Source: Trichobilharzia regenti
Lineage: Eukaryota > Platyhelminthes > Trematoda > Strigeidida > Schistosomatidae
Reading direction: 5' to 3'
DNA length: 64,000 nt
Assembly: GCA_944472135.2 (NCBI GenBank)
Contig: OX235268.1
Coordinates: forward strand, 9,740,589-9,804,588
Shown here: positions 34,618-47,720 of the stretch, piece after piece
How the letters are laid out: the number at the start of each line of letters is the position of its first letter
Numbering within the stretch: the stretch's first letter is position 1
Made by a program: the position numbers and the translations under genes
Notes under the pieces: generated by a model
What the model was told of the DNA's origin: nothing
The model's database searches: none
The model's input: the letters and a program-made list of their open reading frames with translations, nothing else

Positions 34618-35095
34618 TCTATTCATTTGGGTTCCAGCAGCACATGGCGATTTCTCTCTTTCATCCAAAACCCATGTCAGTTGGGTCCACCATTGTCAGA
34701 AGCCTTCATCGTCTCAAAGGCTGGTCGGGCAGTGGATTTCATTTAGTGGTTTGCTGTGTGTGTACCAAAACCACCTCCGATTCCCCCAGGATATTCGTGA
34801 GATATTAGTCCATACTGTTTTAACTTTTCTTCACACGATCTCCTCCATGTCACCCTTGGAAGTCCCACACGGGCTGCCTGTTTCTTCGTTGCTCGGCCTC
34901 ATTGGAGATAGTAGGCAGCCAGCTAGCCAGCCAGCCAGCCTGCCTTTTCTTACTCCCGTCTTCTTCTTCTTCGAAGGACTCTGTGAGTTTCCCTGTTTTG
35001 TGTGTGTGTGTGTGTGTGGATTATTTAACATGCAGCATTTTACTACAACTGTTGGATGATGATTTGTACGATTGTTAGTTGACGGCACCCCTTCT
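34618..35095 (-). mobile_element. RTE-clade relic, 3' end with internal deletion
   Basis: It begins with the RTE 3' end ('tttgggttccagcagcacatgg'), passes 'cctccatgtcacccttgg', then jumps to the RT-palm region ('gcctgtttcttcgttgctcgg') where the duplication with copy A starts. Copy B of the duplication therefore begins at a deletion point inside an RTE relic. Confidence 0.7.
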
Positions 35096-36599
35096 TACAC
35101 CTACACCTACACCTATAGCTAGCTGTCTTTACCTATAAAATTATCATGAGATGTAAGGTTAGTAAGCTAGCTAGCTAGCTAGCTTCATTCATGCCAATGA
35201 AGTAACGTTTTTATTTCTGTAGTTGTAATTAATTCTCCCGGAGTAGTAGTTAATGTCAATAAATAAATAATAATTATATATTTCAATAGTTTACACACAA
35301 TGATAAGTTCTGTTTGTTTGTTTGTTTCTTTGTGTGTTCGTCTTGGTAGTATATTTTGAGCAAAACTACTACTGCCTGAGATCATCACACCAACTCTGTG
35401 TGTGTGTGTGTGTTTTATACTTCGACCAAAAGCCAATAAGAACTTAGCATTGTGTGTAAACCGCCAGGGCTGGCTCGAACTCAGCCAGCACCGACCTTCT
35501 GGTTGGTTACAAGGCAAGCAAGCAAGCGTGCTACTGAAGTAAGTGGCCTGAATTAGCTAGGCTGACGAAACAACTGACTGTCCAACACTCCCCTCTCCCA
35601 TATCCACCCAACTGGTTTTACAAGGCTTCTTCAGCTCTCTAACTCATAGATAGATAGGTAGTTAGATCAAGGCTAATAATAATAAATAATAATAATAGTT
35701 TCTTCTTCAATTTACTTCTTCTTCTTCTTCAAATTAAAAAAAGTCATTATTTATCATAATCTTTTAGGCAAAATTTCAAATTCACAATCAAAGGAGGGAG
35801 GAGGCAATGAATGAATGAATGAATGAATTAAGGAATAATTAATTATATTACATTGTATACATTATACAAGGAAGGCATTTAGATGACTAATGACTAAAAG
35901 AAAAATCAATATGTTCAAAATGACTGCCTCACTGACTACTACTGACTGGATTGATCGATAAATACACAGATAGATAGATAGATAGTTAGATAGATACCTG
36001 TATATTTACAAAGTTGATCATTGTGCCCTATTATACCTTCTATGAGATTATTATGAGATGTAAGCTGGCTGCTTCATTCCAATGAAGTAACATTTTCATT
36101 TCTGTAAATGTAATTATGACGGAGTAGGATAATATTAATAATAATAATAATAAAACAAAAAAAGCATTGCAGAATGCTTAACTAGTGAGTGAGTGAGTGA
36201 AGTGCAGTGAATACTGAGAAATCGCAATGTAAGGCTAGTTAGTGCAAGGATAATTATATAATTGGGCATAATATTAGTTAGTAAATTCAAATAGAGACAG
36301 ACAGACAGACAGACACACCTACCCAGCACCCAGCCAGCAATTAATCCATCAGCAGCATATATGTTGTTAGTCAGTTAGTCAGTTTTACACGGTGAGGTCC
36401 AACCAGTCCAGTCCAGTCCAGTCAACTATACGAGGATTGATTTGTCACCGATGATCACTGATTGGTTGGTGCCGCAGTCGCGGTAGATGCATCATAAATT
36501 GGTAGAAGTTAGAATTCATGCGTTGGCCATTGTAGTGGGTTGGGTCCAAGTGAGTGGTGACTGAATGATATACGAGCCAGCTAGCCAGCCAGCCAGCTT

Positions 36600-36755
36600 G
36601 CCTTGCTTGTAACCAGAAGGTGTTGGGTTCGAAGCCTGGCACTATGGTGGGTGCCTACTGCCGATGATTCCCAAACTAGGCTGGCTGACGAAACAGCTGG
36701 CTGTTCAGTACTCCCCCAACGCCCCAGTTATTTTTCAATGCTTCCTTCTAACTGA
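36600..36755 (+). repeat. SINE-like relic with decayed hammerhead core (copy B)
   Basis: Counterpart of 3113-3265, with B-box GGTTCGAAGCC and the core-like pieces CCGATGA and GACGAAAC. It is slightly closer to a hammerhead than copy A but still has a changed invariant base. Confidence 0.45.
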
Positions 36756-38057
36756 TTGATATCAATCCGTGCGTAGCGTAGCGTAGCACAGCGTGGCGTG
36801 TCGTGTCGTGGTCAAACTCGTAAAAACCAATTTAATCCTCGCTTACAAACCAACTATGGGAATAATAATGCTATAATAATAATAATAATAATAGAATAGG
36901 TAGTGCAATGGCTACAGGCTTGTCGACAAGTCAGACAATCACGCACGCACACACGCACACATGATGTTTCATGATTGGTCTGTTCGAACGAATAAGATTA
37001 ATTTTTTATCATCACAGGTGTGATGTGATCACAGGTAAGTGGTGGTAAATAAGATACTACTAACTACTACTACTACGACTAATTGCAGTACACCCATCCT
37101 GGTGGGGAGAGAGAGAGGGAGGGAGGGATGACAAATGACTGTCACAGAAGGAGAGGGTGGTGGGTGATTAGTAGTTTATTATTATTATTATTATGAAATC
37201 TGAAAAGCTACAAAGCAAAAAATAAATTCACAAATCAAAAAGAGGGTGGGGTGGTGGTGTTAATGTAGTGTAGTTAGGATTAATATATATATATATATAT
37301 ATCGTCAGTAGTAAAATGTTACGAAATTTAATGACAACAATTCAGTTCAGTTATATATATGTACATGAGGTTGAAAATGTAAAACCAATGCAAAAACAAT
37401 TTATCATGAGAAATAGAACAACATATCAGACAGCAGACAGACAGACAGATATGTCGTCGTCGTTTAAGGCACTCACCATTATGATTATATCCACTTCTAT
37501 TATGTGTAGATTATACTTGTCACAATTTACGTTTAACAATATTTGATGATGGTGATAACGTTTCACTTAGCCTGATCCTGATCCTGATGATAATGATGAC
37601 AAGCTGATTACTGAAAACAGAACACCAAAATACAAAAAGATATTAGTAGATCAAAATTTTGGGTACATACTACCAGTACTACTACAAGTGAAAACACACT
37701 TGGGTAATACCTGTCACGAGTGAATGAATGAATGAATGAAATGTAACGAAGAATTTAGATTCTATTTCGCTAAAAATTAAAACGAATCAAACTGAGTGTG
37801 TGGGGTGGGTGGGTGGGGGAAATTGAAATGTCACAAGATAGTTGAAATAGGATATTTGTCATATATATATATTTAATGGGTAAAATACTGTTTGTTAATA
37901 GATGTCGGTTTCATTTGCATACCACCACCACCACCACCACCACTAACGACCACCGTCACATCACATCAGGTCAACACATATATGCAAACCTAACTAACTG
38001 ACTAATTAACTAACTACCTAATACAAACGAAACAAAGTGGGGAAAAGTGTGTGTGTT

Positions 38058-38082
38058 GGGCTGGGGGTGGGGGTGGGGGTGG
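38058..38082. repeat. GGGGGT G-rich array
   Basis: Three GGGGGT units, against one in copy A (near 4556). This is one of the few arrays longer in copy B. The G-runs could form a quadruplex. Confidence 0.8.
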
Positions 38083-38429
38083 GCGTGATGATGTGTTTGG
38101 CTAGAGAGCGAGAGGTATATAAGCAGTGCTGATTACATTCAAAGACCATTATAATGCAGAATTTATCTAGAATGCAGATGAGCGAGCGAGCGAGTGACAT
38201 TTTTGGTGTAGACTTATTGTCCATTTTTATTCGTATCTTCATCACCGTCATCAGGAGGAGGAGGAGGAGCAGGAGCCTGAGTTATTGTCTCGTTATCACG
38301 TTTTCTATGTACAAATACCGCTAGCTCAAAAGTGCTAAGGATGATATTATTGTAAAAATGTTGAATCAATGGTAAATCTCACATCTGTGAAAACTATAAG
38401 AAATAACGGAATAGACTTCGGAATGAAAA

Positions 38430-39415
38430 ATTATACATCGACAGAACAGGCATTTCCTGTCGAAATTATCTGAAATCATCAAGTGATAGAATAATCCAGA
38501 ATATTCTCTGGAGAACACTGCTTAATGACTGACCCTACCTGAAGTATGCATAGTTGCACCATACACTTTGGTGAATCTGACCATGCATATATTTGTTAAT
38601 TCAGCTTATATGGAAATAGGAAAGTAAAATGACGAATAAAGTAAACAAAGTAATAATGGTGTACAAGAACACGGAGGATAGTGACTGACACAAATTCCAT
38701 TAATACTATGGGATAAGAATTATCACAGTATTTTAAGCGGCATGATAAATTACTTGTTCACAAACCATGACGGCTTCATTTTATGAATTAGCACAGCTTT
38801 TTTTATAGATCAATTAGTCCGAAGTAGGGAAAGGTTAGATTATATTATGTTCTGTACACACTATTTGGGATACATGTGATTAATTCAACGCGCCTCCATC
38901 AACTTTGTTAAACCCACTGTTTTGCATTTTGTTCCATCTGTCATTTTTCTTCCCAACTTCCCGAAGAGACACATTAATCTCAACTAGAAATATATTTTGT
39001 CTTCTTCATTTATTCAATTCCATACATAAATCATAGTTATTACCATTTATGCAAAAACTTCACACCATGAGAATATGTAATTCCGCATTATTTTTGTAAA
39101 TCAGACTGGGATAGAAAACAGTTCCCCATCAACAACTGATGGGACAAAGCGAATGATCAAACTAACACTGATAAAATTAAACTTGTAACTGAAAGTAGGC
39201 TAAGTGCTTGACTACATTTTTCAGTAGCACTAAATCTAAAACAGTTAAAAGTCGAAATAAATTTTGGGTAGCATTATTTAATGAAGAACATTACCTGTTG
39301 AATGAAGAATTACGCAATTCACTTCGGTTAATATGACCACAAATCATTTTGTTAATTCAGTTTATATGGAAATGGGTAGATAAAAGGCCGAATAAAGTAA
39401 ACAATATGATATGCA
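38430..39415. repeat. Unnamed interspersed repeat, copy 1
   Basis: 38430-38960 aligns with 45415-46100 at low identity ('aggatagtgactgacacaaattccattaat' near 38674; 'catctgtcatttttcttc' near 38936). In addition, 38575-38655 recurs at 39330-39410 ('ttgttaattcag.ttatatggaaat'). There is no coding frame and no terminal motif I recognise. Confidence 0.55.
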
Positions 39416-40642
39416 ATAGTAAATTTTTTTTATTATTCCATTTGGTTCCAGGTGGAACATAGGACTTCAACGACACATCTCCACTTTGTTCTATTTGGTG
39501 CTTTACTCTTCACCTGGCCCCACGAAAGCCTATAATCTCTCATCTCATCCTTCCCACATGATCTCCTCCCTTTCAGTGTAGGACGGCTTAGCCGTCGCTT
39601 ATAACTGGGATTCCACTCCAGCCATAGCTTGTATTGTGCGAAATGTCATTTCACGGTCTCCTCCTCCCCTCTCTGATGCATCTCCATTTTATTCGATATA
39701 TTTGTTGAGCGATCAGCCCTCGATTGGTTTGTTGCCAGGTTTCCTTGTCGCTAATTATTTCTGGGTATTCGATCTTCGGTATGGAGCTAAGGCAGCTGTT
39801 GATAGATGTCTATAACTTCTTTGAAAACTTTTTCGTGAAGCACAATGCAAGTTTGTGACCCTTATAGGAGAACTGACTTCTTATCCACGTTGAAAATCCG
39901 AATTTTACTCTTTATGGTGAGTGAGAAAGATTTCCAAACTAGAACCTATCTCACCTATGAGATTCTGGATTTGACACCGCCCTCCGTTCTGCCTGGAGTT
40001 GAAACAATGCTTACTATCTGGATAAGTGAAGGAAGTAACCATTGTCAAATCGCTCTGGCTAATGGTGATTGATGCTGGTGGCTGTTTCTGTGGCGGTTCG
40101 TTGGTTATCTTCATCACATGCATCTTCTCTGTGTTCACCTGGAGTCCTGCCTTTGATATCTGCCTCTTCATCCAGTTTGTTGCTTTTGCCTACAATACTC
40201 AAGTTTGTGTGACATTAGACATATATCATCCAAGAAATCCAGAACTTCTAGAGTCTTCTTATAGGTCTGTTGAATGTCTTCCTGTCTTCTCACTCCTACA
40301 CACAGTCTGAAGCCCAATCCAGCTCCCCACAATTAATAATATTACCGGTGGTAATAGTGGTCAGCCTTCTCTTACTCCTGTATTCAGCCAACTCCTTTTC
40401 TGATTTATGCAAACTATTCGCACCTGTTTTTCAACCTGAATTAGGTCACTATCTTGGTCAACAATCAGCAAAACTACCCCACCAGCTACCTCCCGTACCG
40501 TGGCCACCAGCATCCCATCCCCGTAGCCAAAATATTGTTATGTACTGGTCGAGTAATTAATAGTCCTGACGCAAGAAGGTGGAAACACAAGGAAAAATCA
40601 ATGTCACACAAGTGTATGAGTGAATGTTCAAAAATGAACGAA

Positions 40643-41491
40643 TCAATAGACAGTCTCAACATGATTGTTAATTATAATGGAAGATTGATCCATAGATACA
40701 TAGCAAAATATAACAGGTTGTGAAAAACAAACACACATATTATTTGGGTACATATCACCTCCCCTTTGAGAAGGTTGATGATTAGCAGCGTGTTTTCTCG
40801 GGGGTAGATCTGGAACCGTTGAGCTTGTTGTTGACATCTATCGCTTCGTCTGCCTGTTGGGTTTGCGGCTTCGGCTTCGTCCGGAATTGTCCGACATTTT
40901 ATGCTTCTTGACTGCATTGCATAGAGAATTTAGTGGGACGTCAGCCAGATGCAAACGATCGAACCGATCAAGTCCCAAAAGATTTAAATCACTCTTGGTG
41001 ACGAAGAAAATTCCTGTGAATTTATTGTTACGGAGTGATACAGAACATTTGAGTTCCCCCTTTGGTTGGAGACTCCCACCACAGGCGTTGACATGAGTCT
41101 GGGAAGTATTTGTGATAAGTGGTCTGCCAGTATCATTCCAAAGTTTATCTGATATAACAGTAATATCAGAGGCAGTATCTAGCTGCAAACGCGTATCATG
41201 ACCATTCATCTGAAGATCAAGATATTTCCGCATACCTGGTGTTGTGACTTGACAGGTTCCGACTAGACTCATCGACCTATTTGGGGATTTAGGACCAACA
41301 GTTGGTCGAGCTTTCGCTGGATTTTGATATCTGGGTTTGCGTGGCTGGCAAAATCCATGTTTATGACCGATGATTTTGCACTTGCTGCAACGATGATTTT
41401 GTATGGACAGGACTTTACAATGTGCCACGCGCCACAGTGCCAGCATGGTGAAGATTGGGTCTTCTTTGCAGTATTTAGTGAGGTTGGACAC
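40643..41491 (-). pseudogene. Zinc knuckle and aspartic protease part
   Basis: The first frame (41491-40838, 217 codons) is joined by an in-frame TAG to a 64-codon frame (40837-40643). It carries the CX2CX4HX4C knuckle CSKCKIIGHKHGFC (residues 35-48), the protease active site QLDTASDITVIS (103-114; DTA where retroviral-type proteases usually have DTG or DSG) and the flap-end motif LLGLD (171-175). Residues before about 31 are out of frame with the real protein. Function in the parent element would be Gag processing. Confidence 0.72.
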
Positions 41492-42273
41492 GTATGTGCA
41501 GGCTTTCGTGGAACATTAGAAGGTGGGTCAGGACTGGATGATGAGAGATGTTTGCTCTTTCGCCATACATGAATATCAGAGCTTCTCGCAGGTGTTGATT
41601 CGACCAGATGTGTGTCTTTCTGCAAATTAATCAGCCGTTGATATTCGTCAGCTATGTCATGTAATGTTAACTTAGGATTTTTCTCTAGCTGATTGAGCAG
41701 TCGAGTTCGGATATCTGTGAAACGAGGAGATTGGAGACTGCATATGAGAATCAAGGCTTTGAATTGATCATCTGTTAAAGACCTGAGTCGAAATCTCTCA
41801 CATTCTCGGTTGACTGTGCCAACGTGAGTAAGAAAATCATCATTTTCATTCATTGTCAGCTTGAGGCTACGATAACGTATGCTGAATAATGAGGAGTGGT
41901 CTCCAAAATGTTCACGCAGCAGCTTTATTGTATCATCGAAACACTTGTCACGTGGTTTCTGGGGTAAAATTAGGTTGCAGTACCGTTCATATTCTGCCGG
42001 ACCCAATTTACGTAATAACACTTGCACCTTACAATCATCGTCTTGAGAAGCGAGATCAACTGTGAATAAATCCCCATATCGTTGATACCATGTGTCAAAA
42101 GTGGCATTAGCATTTGGATCATAATTGAACTGTGAAATACTATTCACAATGCCGTCGACAGATGGTAGCATGGTATGATTCAGAAGGTGAAGTTGAACCA
42201 GTCTGTTGGTTGAACAACATTTCCATTAATTCCATTTGTTGTTCAAATAGTAATTCCAATTTAGAAGAATCCA
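41269..42273 (-). pseudogene. Gag (capsid-like) part with first zinc knuckle
   Basis: The start is at the insertion junction (ATG near 42275, its A supplied by the flank), giving MDSSKLELLFEQQ. A frame change near 42165 leads into a 300-codon frame (42171-41269). The capsid-like region (residues 20-190) has FDTWYQRYGDLF, LRKLGPAEYERY and RECERFRLRSLTDDQF. A knuckle-like CWHCGAWHIVKSC (243-255) has spacing CX2CX3HX4C, one residue short of canonical. The frame is lost again near 41405. Confidence 0.72.
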
Positions 42274-43139
42274 TATTCACGTCAAACGCTTGGCCAACTT
42301 TTCCGTTGTGGATCACAACCATGTGCCAGACTATTTTCGCCCACATTCCCGACGTTGTATATTTTCCATCCATCTCTGTGCATAATACTAAACTGATTAT
42401 CGTAATTGAAGTAATTTATTACACGAATAGCTGATAGCTAATCAAAACAGCTAACTCCTCAACAAATAATTTCAGCTAATACCATCACCAGATACGAAAA
42501 CAAACACTCAGAGGCTGGTCGTGGCTTTTCCCAATCATTTGTCAGTGTATCAGGTCACTGATAATACCTGTGTGTTTTCCGGCCCAACACATTTTGTAAT
42601 GGATTTCGGAACCTTTAGTCTGACTGAATCAAAACTTTAAAATTGTACGTTTGGCATAATTTGTTCTCTTTTTTGTCATGACCAATATTTGAGACATAAA
42701 AATTGACGTAAAATACTGTCCACCAATTTTTGCTAGCAGACAGCTCTCGCCACATTTAGTTAATCATCAACTTATTCACCTCTTGCCTTTATTATACAGC
42801 CCATTTTACCACTGAATCCAGACATCTATTTTCGTTTAAACTTTACTTTTCACTGCAGTGACTGTATCAGTATAATTTCTGAGTACTTATTAAGTTTGGT
42901 GCATGCTGTCAGTCCACATTCTGCAAAATTTGAAGGTATCATCAAAATTCTCCTGTGAATCAAATTATTAATTTTGGTACGCTGCTGATTTGCAGCCGAC
43001 TAAATAAATGATGATACCATGTGAAACCCACACAAATTGCTGCTCTCAATTTATTTGAATTCGTAAAGGAGAATGAGTGTATGAGGTTTTATCTGTGCTG
43101 ATCTCTCCTAAGATAGTGCCTTAATTATCCGATATAGTG

Positions 43140-43625
43140 TCCTGAGGTCCACCAACCTGCAGCGTGTTCTGCTTCCACCGTCAAGTAGTCAGAGAATTTT
43201 CTATCCTTAAAAGCACTCTTCCTGACGTTTTACTCAGTACATTGAGCATTAAACTCAGCTTCTCCATTCTTTGTTTGTCTTTGCAATGTGTCGTCTTCTG
43301 CTGCATCATCACACTGAACACTATCAGCGCTCAAGTGTCTATGGAGAATCATCTCTCCTGTTTTCTCCGTTTTTATCTGAGTAGGCTATGGAGATTTCAC
43401 TCAATTTGACTTTCAGAGTGTTCCAGTACACTTCGACGCGAATTTCCTCAGCAATATTGCTTGAATTATACACCTGTGAACTAATACCTGCAGTGATTTG
43501 GATATTTGTAGATTTTCCTGAGTTTTGAACCTGTTTCCAGCTGTTTCGGAGGCTTTTAGCTTGATCGTGAAAGTTTCGTGCATCGGATCTTGATCTGAGA
43601 CCACATCTGCTCCTCGGCACTATTC
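43140..43625 (-). mobile_element. RTE-clade relic, endonuclease-RT linker
   Basis: The minus-strand alignment includes 'gcagcgtgttctgcttc', 'cagtacattgagcattaaactcagcttc' and 'tgatctgagaccacatctgctcctc', the reverse of the GADVGSDHY coding region. It is a fragment with neither end of the element. Confidence 0.65.
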
Positions 43626-45414
43626 TCTGTCTTGCAGACTTTATCTCTGAATTCAGTTAACGTCTGTATGACTTTTGTTGCATCCACCTGTTGAAACGCA
43701 TATCTTATGTTGAGAGTTTCTTATAGAAAATATGCGCAGATTAACTTAGAAAATTAGGTATCTCACTTCTTAAAACATGAATTTAATAAGAGATAATAAG
43801 GAATACAATACTAAGAGCCTCAACACACACCTACCCCTCAATAGAATTCATCTGTGAACAAGGTAATTGAAATAAAAATATATAAGGCAATCGGGTTTAT
43901 AAACGTGGTGGAAGCGCTTTGGATAAATGGCAAGCACCTGAGCTATGGTGCAGTAAATAAAGTGAACATGCTCACAAACAGATAGAGGGGCACGAAAGAA
44001 GAAGGGAAAAATTTCTTCTTCTTAAAGTGGTTATGTATTTCTATGAAGGACAGTTTGTAATCACCTATTCTGTTTTATGTTGACCAATTAGCTAGTCCTG
44101 CAGTGCCGGCTGATTCAAGTGAGTCAGTAATAATGCATTACCCGAATTTCTATTGACAACAAATATTACTAAAGTCCCATTAGGCATTCATGTCTTTAAA
44201 TGACAACAGCTCTCAATTAAGGAGTAGAATCTCGGCAAGCATAAATCATATTATATAGCTGAAAAATGTACACTTTCATAATATAAGGAAAAGTCGTGTT
44301 ACTGAATGCTGACATCAATAATCAGCTGCATCACTATGTGAAGCAAGTTGGACAAATGACCTACAGCAGATTCTTGTGTGAATGCACACTATAACAAGTC
44401 GGCTTATATGTATCACTCCTTATTTTAATGTTTGTTGTAAAATGATGTATTCACCTGCATGACCTGTGATTTCGTGTAGTACTAAGCATATGAGTTCACC
44501 TTTGAATCACTAAAAATTGACGTCTGCTAAAACTATTGGGTTGTGCAATCAAAGTATCGGGCATTGTATCTTTGTATTTGGCGTACATCACAATAGAAAA
44601 CCAGTGATATTATCACGTTCACTGACTAAGATGCAGTAGACATTTTAGGCATAAATGTTGTTATATATAGTCAGGTTTGAGTTTTAAATTCAAATAAAAA
44701 TTGTTTTAGCGCATGTTTTCATTGCTAAAATTATCCTCTATCTTTGACTTCTTTGATTTGCTTCTTTTTTTATTTCCATTTATAATTAAACGCCTGCATT
44801 CTTATCCGATTCGAATTAGTGAAATAACTAACAGACAAGTGCAGTTAGGAATCGGTCAATCTCAATCCCCAGCAATTATTAGCATCTGCTAAACTACACG
44901 CTGTACAGCCTATCGATAAATCTTTAGGAATATAACAGAGCATACGACCAGTCATAATTTATCTTATGAAAAAATCACTCAGAATGATGGATGCAAATGA
45001 TAAGGTGAATCATAAATACTTTTATTTAATTTCATTTATGAAGTGCACGTGAAATGCATTTGAAAGTAAAGAATGAACTTCCCCGCTATATTCGCCTTCC
45101 ATGAGTGAAAGTCAAACATCGTATTTTATTTAAAAAATTAAGGTTCATATAAAGAGCCTTCTGAAATAAGTAAGTTATTTTCTATACATCATACTGTTTG
45201 CTAAAGGTGACAAAATTACCGAACGTACCTAGAGACAACATCTACATTGGCTGTATGCATAATTCATCGTATCGTTATGATGTTTTCACTGTATAACCTT
45301 CATGACATCGAAAATACCAAAGTTGACGTTATTTAAAGCAACACGTAGAAAAACATTCTGAATTTCAGATCTGAGATGACTAATCTGAATAATTTCATAA
45401 CCGATACAAACATA

Positions 45415-46100
45415 CATCGTCAGAATAGACATTTCATGTCGAAACTGCTTAACATCATCAATAAATAACTCATTACTCTGATAGAGTAATAAACTTGAAT
45501 ATTCCCTGAGAAACATCAAAAGAGGAAGATTGAAGAAGAAGAAGAAATGGCTAATGCACACAAACGTGTAGTTGACACGAGGATAAGCGTTTCACAATGA
45601 TTTTTTTCCAGTATCACTGAATCTAAAACGATTGGGAACTTCAATAAATCTGAACAGTGTTAGCTAATGATGGTCTCTTCATCTGAAGAATGAAAAACTG
45701 CCCAATGCAATACAAGACATCTGAGCACATATCTGCTATTCAATTCAAATTAGACAAAAGTAGAAAAACAAAAAGCACAATGAAGTAAGTCAAATAATAA
45801 GGTAGCAAGAGTCACGAGGATAGTAACTGACACAATTTCCATTAATCTAATTGAAAAATGATTACCAAAGTGTGATTGATGTCGTGATAATGTTACTGTT
45901 CACAGACAATTAGGCTTAATTTTATGAATAGCTATAGGCACACTTTAGTATGTCAATTAACGCGAGATAGGAAAAGGTTAAAGTATATTGTTTTCTGTAC
46001 GAATCAATCGGCATGCTATATGATTTATTCAAAGCGCTCGAACTATGTGTAATAATCCTACGCTTTTTGTATCTTATTTCATCTGTCATTGTTTTTCGTA
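45415..46100. repeat. Unnamed interspersed repeat, copy 2
   Basis: Divergent counterpart of 38430-38960, for example 'cagaatagacatttcatgtcgaaactg' and 'aggatagtaactgacacaatttccattaat'. It has no coding content. Confidence 0.55.
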
Positions 46101-46504
46101 TTCATATAACTTGAATTAAGACGGACATTTGTGATAAGACACTTCAAAGTGTGTTGCTCAAACACATTTTCCTCATTAAATGCATCTTTTAAAAACTAAG
46201 ATCTTTGAATAAATTTGCGTCATTCTACAGAAATGTCTTCTTTCTGAATGATTCAAAATTTGTTTAAAAAAATATAGGCACCATTAAACTTCCCGATGGG
46301 AAAGGTGAGCTTCATCTCAAAATACTTTTTCTCTCCTTCTTTTCAATGAAAATAACTGACACAACTCGTTAGACAATGTGGACGCTAGAAGAAATCGATT
46401 TGACACTTATCATAGTTACTGGTATGTAGGCGGAATCTTGACAGAGTGGTATTGTGTAATTCCATAATAGTTTGTCAAAAGTACTGCGAGGACAAACAAC
46501 TGGC

Positions 46505-47720
46505 TGCTTTAATTTGATGGAGTGGAGGCGCAGCCTACTGGACACAAAAGGAAGAAGAGGAGCAGACGTTGGCTCAGACCACTATCTCGTACAAGGGACA
46601 ATCCAAATCAAATTAAAAGCTTTCAGGGAAACAGGAGCTGCAGATAGACCACAAGCCAAGTTCAACACTCAAAAGCTGAAGGACCAGGCTACAAAGGACA
46701 TCTTCATTGCAAACATAAGGAAAAAGCCGAGACAGAAATCAACACTAGCAAAGATATCGGCGTCGTAAATCGCTGGGACAAATTCGAAACGGTGTGGAGT
46801 CAAACCTGCATGGAAGTTCCAGGCAGAAAGAAGAGTCAGGACAAACAGTGGCTCACTACGGACACTTGGAAACTAATAGAAGAGAGAAGGACAGTGAAGC
46901 AAAAGATTATCCAGTGCACCGACGAGCAACAAAAACAGGAGCTGAATGCAAGCTACAATACACTGAACAAAAGAGTGAAGAAGAGTGCCAGGGAAGACAA
47001 AAGAAAATATTATGAAGCCATGGGAAGTGAAGCAGAATAAGCTGCAGACAAAGGAGACCTGGCTACACTCTACCAAACAACCAGGAACCTATCGGGGAAA
47101 AGTTCGACACAGATTAAACCAGTCAACGATGACAATGGAAAGTCAGTCACCAAAATGGTGGAGCAAAGAAAACACTGGGCTGAACACTTCAAAAGACTTC
47201 TAAATCGTCTGCCACATACAACGCGCCCAACAATACCAACAACGGAAGCAGAACTACCAGTGAACATTGACCCAGTGCTACTTAACGGATCAGAGACTTG
47301 ACTCGTCAGAAAGAGTATCTCCAACAAACTTCAGACCTTCATTAACAGTTGTCTTCGCTCAATACTCAAGATCAGATGGCCGGCCAGAAAAGATCAGCAA
47401 CAAAGATCTCTGGCAATGAGCGAACCAACCAGGAACCGATTGCAGAACAAATCGACAGAAAGGAATGGAGATGGATTGATCATACTGTGAGGAAACCATC
47501 AAGTGACATCACTGGACAAGCCGTTGCTCGAGTGGAACCCGAAAGGAAGCGGCGAGTTGGTCGTCATTGTGAGGTTGACTTGGAGGAGGTCATGTGAGGA
47601 GGAGGTGAAAGCATGTGGGCTAACTTGGAGCAGAGTGAAAAGTTGGCAGAAAACAGAAGACAATGGAGAAGCGCAGCTGAAGCCCTATGTTCCTCTAGCA
47701 ATTAAAGGATATAATAATAA
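46505..47720 (+). pseudogene. RTE-clade retrotransposon, 5'-truncated with RT core deleted
   Basis: It starts within the endonuclease C-terminus (RRSLLDTKGRRGADVGSDHY), then the linker (46792-47040), including the extra C that keeps the frame the element at 21376 has lost. Near 47270 it jumps from the 'LPVNIDP' region directly to LLNGSETWLV, removing about 1.2 kb and all RT catalytic motifs. The C-terminal tail continues to 47700 and ends in 'ggatataataataataa', the same short tail type. It is most similar to the element at 21376-24888. Confidence 0.85.

Larger units (their letters stand above)
34876..38118. repeat. Segmental duplication, copy B left arm
   Basis: Colinear with 1323-4600, with differences concentrated in microsatellite lengths. 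It contains the counterparts of the two SINE-like relics (about 35455-35645 and 36600-36755) and of all the simple-repeat arrays. It breaks off at 38118 ('gcgagaggtat'), exactly where copy A continues into sequence found at 48428. Confidence 0.95.
40387..42273 (-). mobile_element. Gag-protease retroelement fragment without RT or LTRs
   Basis: A 1.9-kb minus-strand insertion resembling a Ty3/gypsy-type element. It encodes a gag, two zinc knuckles, an aspartic protease and a short tail containing QRGGDMYP, then non-coding sequence. Reverse transcriptase, RNase H and integrase are absent, and I find no direct repeats at the two ends that could be LTRs. The insertion starts at the gag start codon itself. 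This could be a 5'-truncated, internally deleted transcript copied in by a LINE enzyme, or a decayed internally deleted LTR element. It is broken by frameshifts near 42165 and 41405 and a TAG at 40840-40838. Confidence 0.65.
39430..42350 (-). mobile_element. RTE-clade relic interrupted by a gag-protease insertion
   Basis: 39430-40386 reads on the minus strand as the RTE 3' end up to the RT palm. A frame at 39905-40171 includes ASITISQSDLTMVTSFTY, equivalent to the ISINGKNLKETTSFTYLG region. The RTE resumes at 42280, where the minus strand gives VVIHNGKVGQAFDV, equivalent to VIHNGKLTEAFEV. The two pieces are adjacent in the intact element, so 40387-42273 is an insertion. The matching hexamer TATTCA sits at both junctions (40381-40386 and 42274-42279). 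Confidence 0.75.

Noticed and set aside
41395..41415. Programmed frameshift between gag and protease
   Set aside because: There is no classical slippery heptamer, the shift falls between two zinc knuckles rather than at a gag end, and another frameshift and a stop show general decay.
40300..42450. LTRs around the gag-protease insertion
   Set aside because: The sequences at the two ends do not match each other beyond the TATTCA hexamer.
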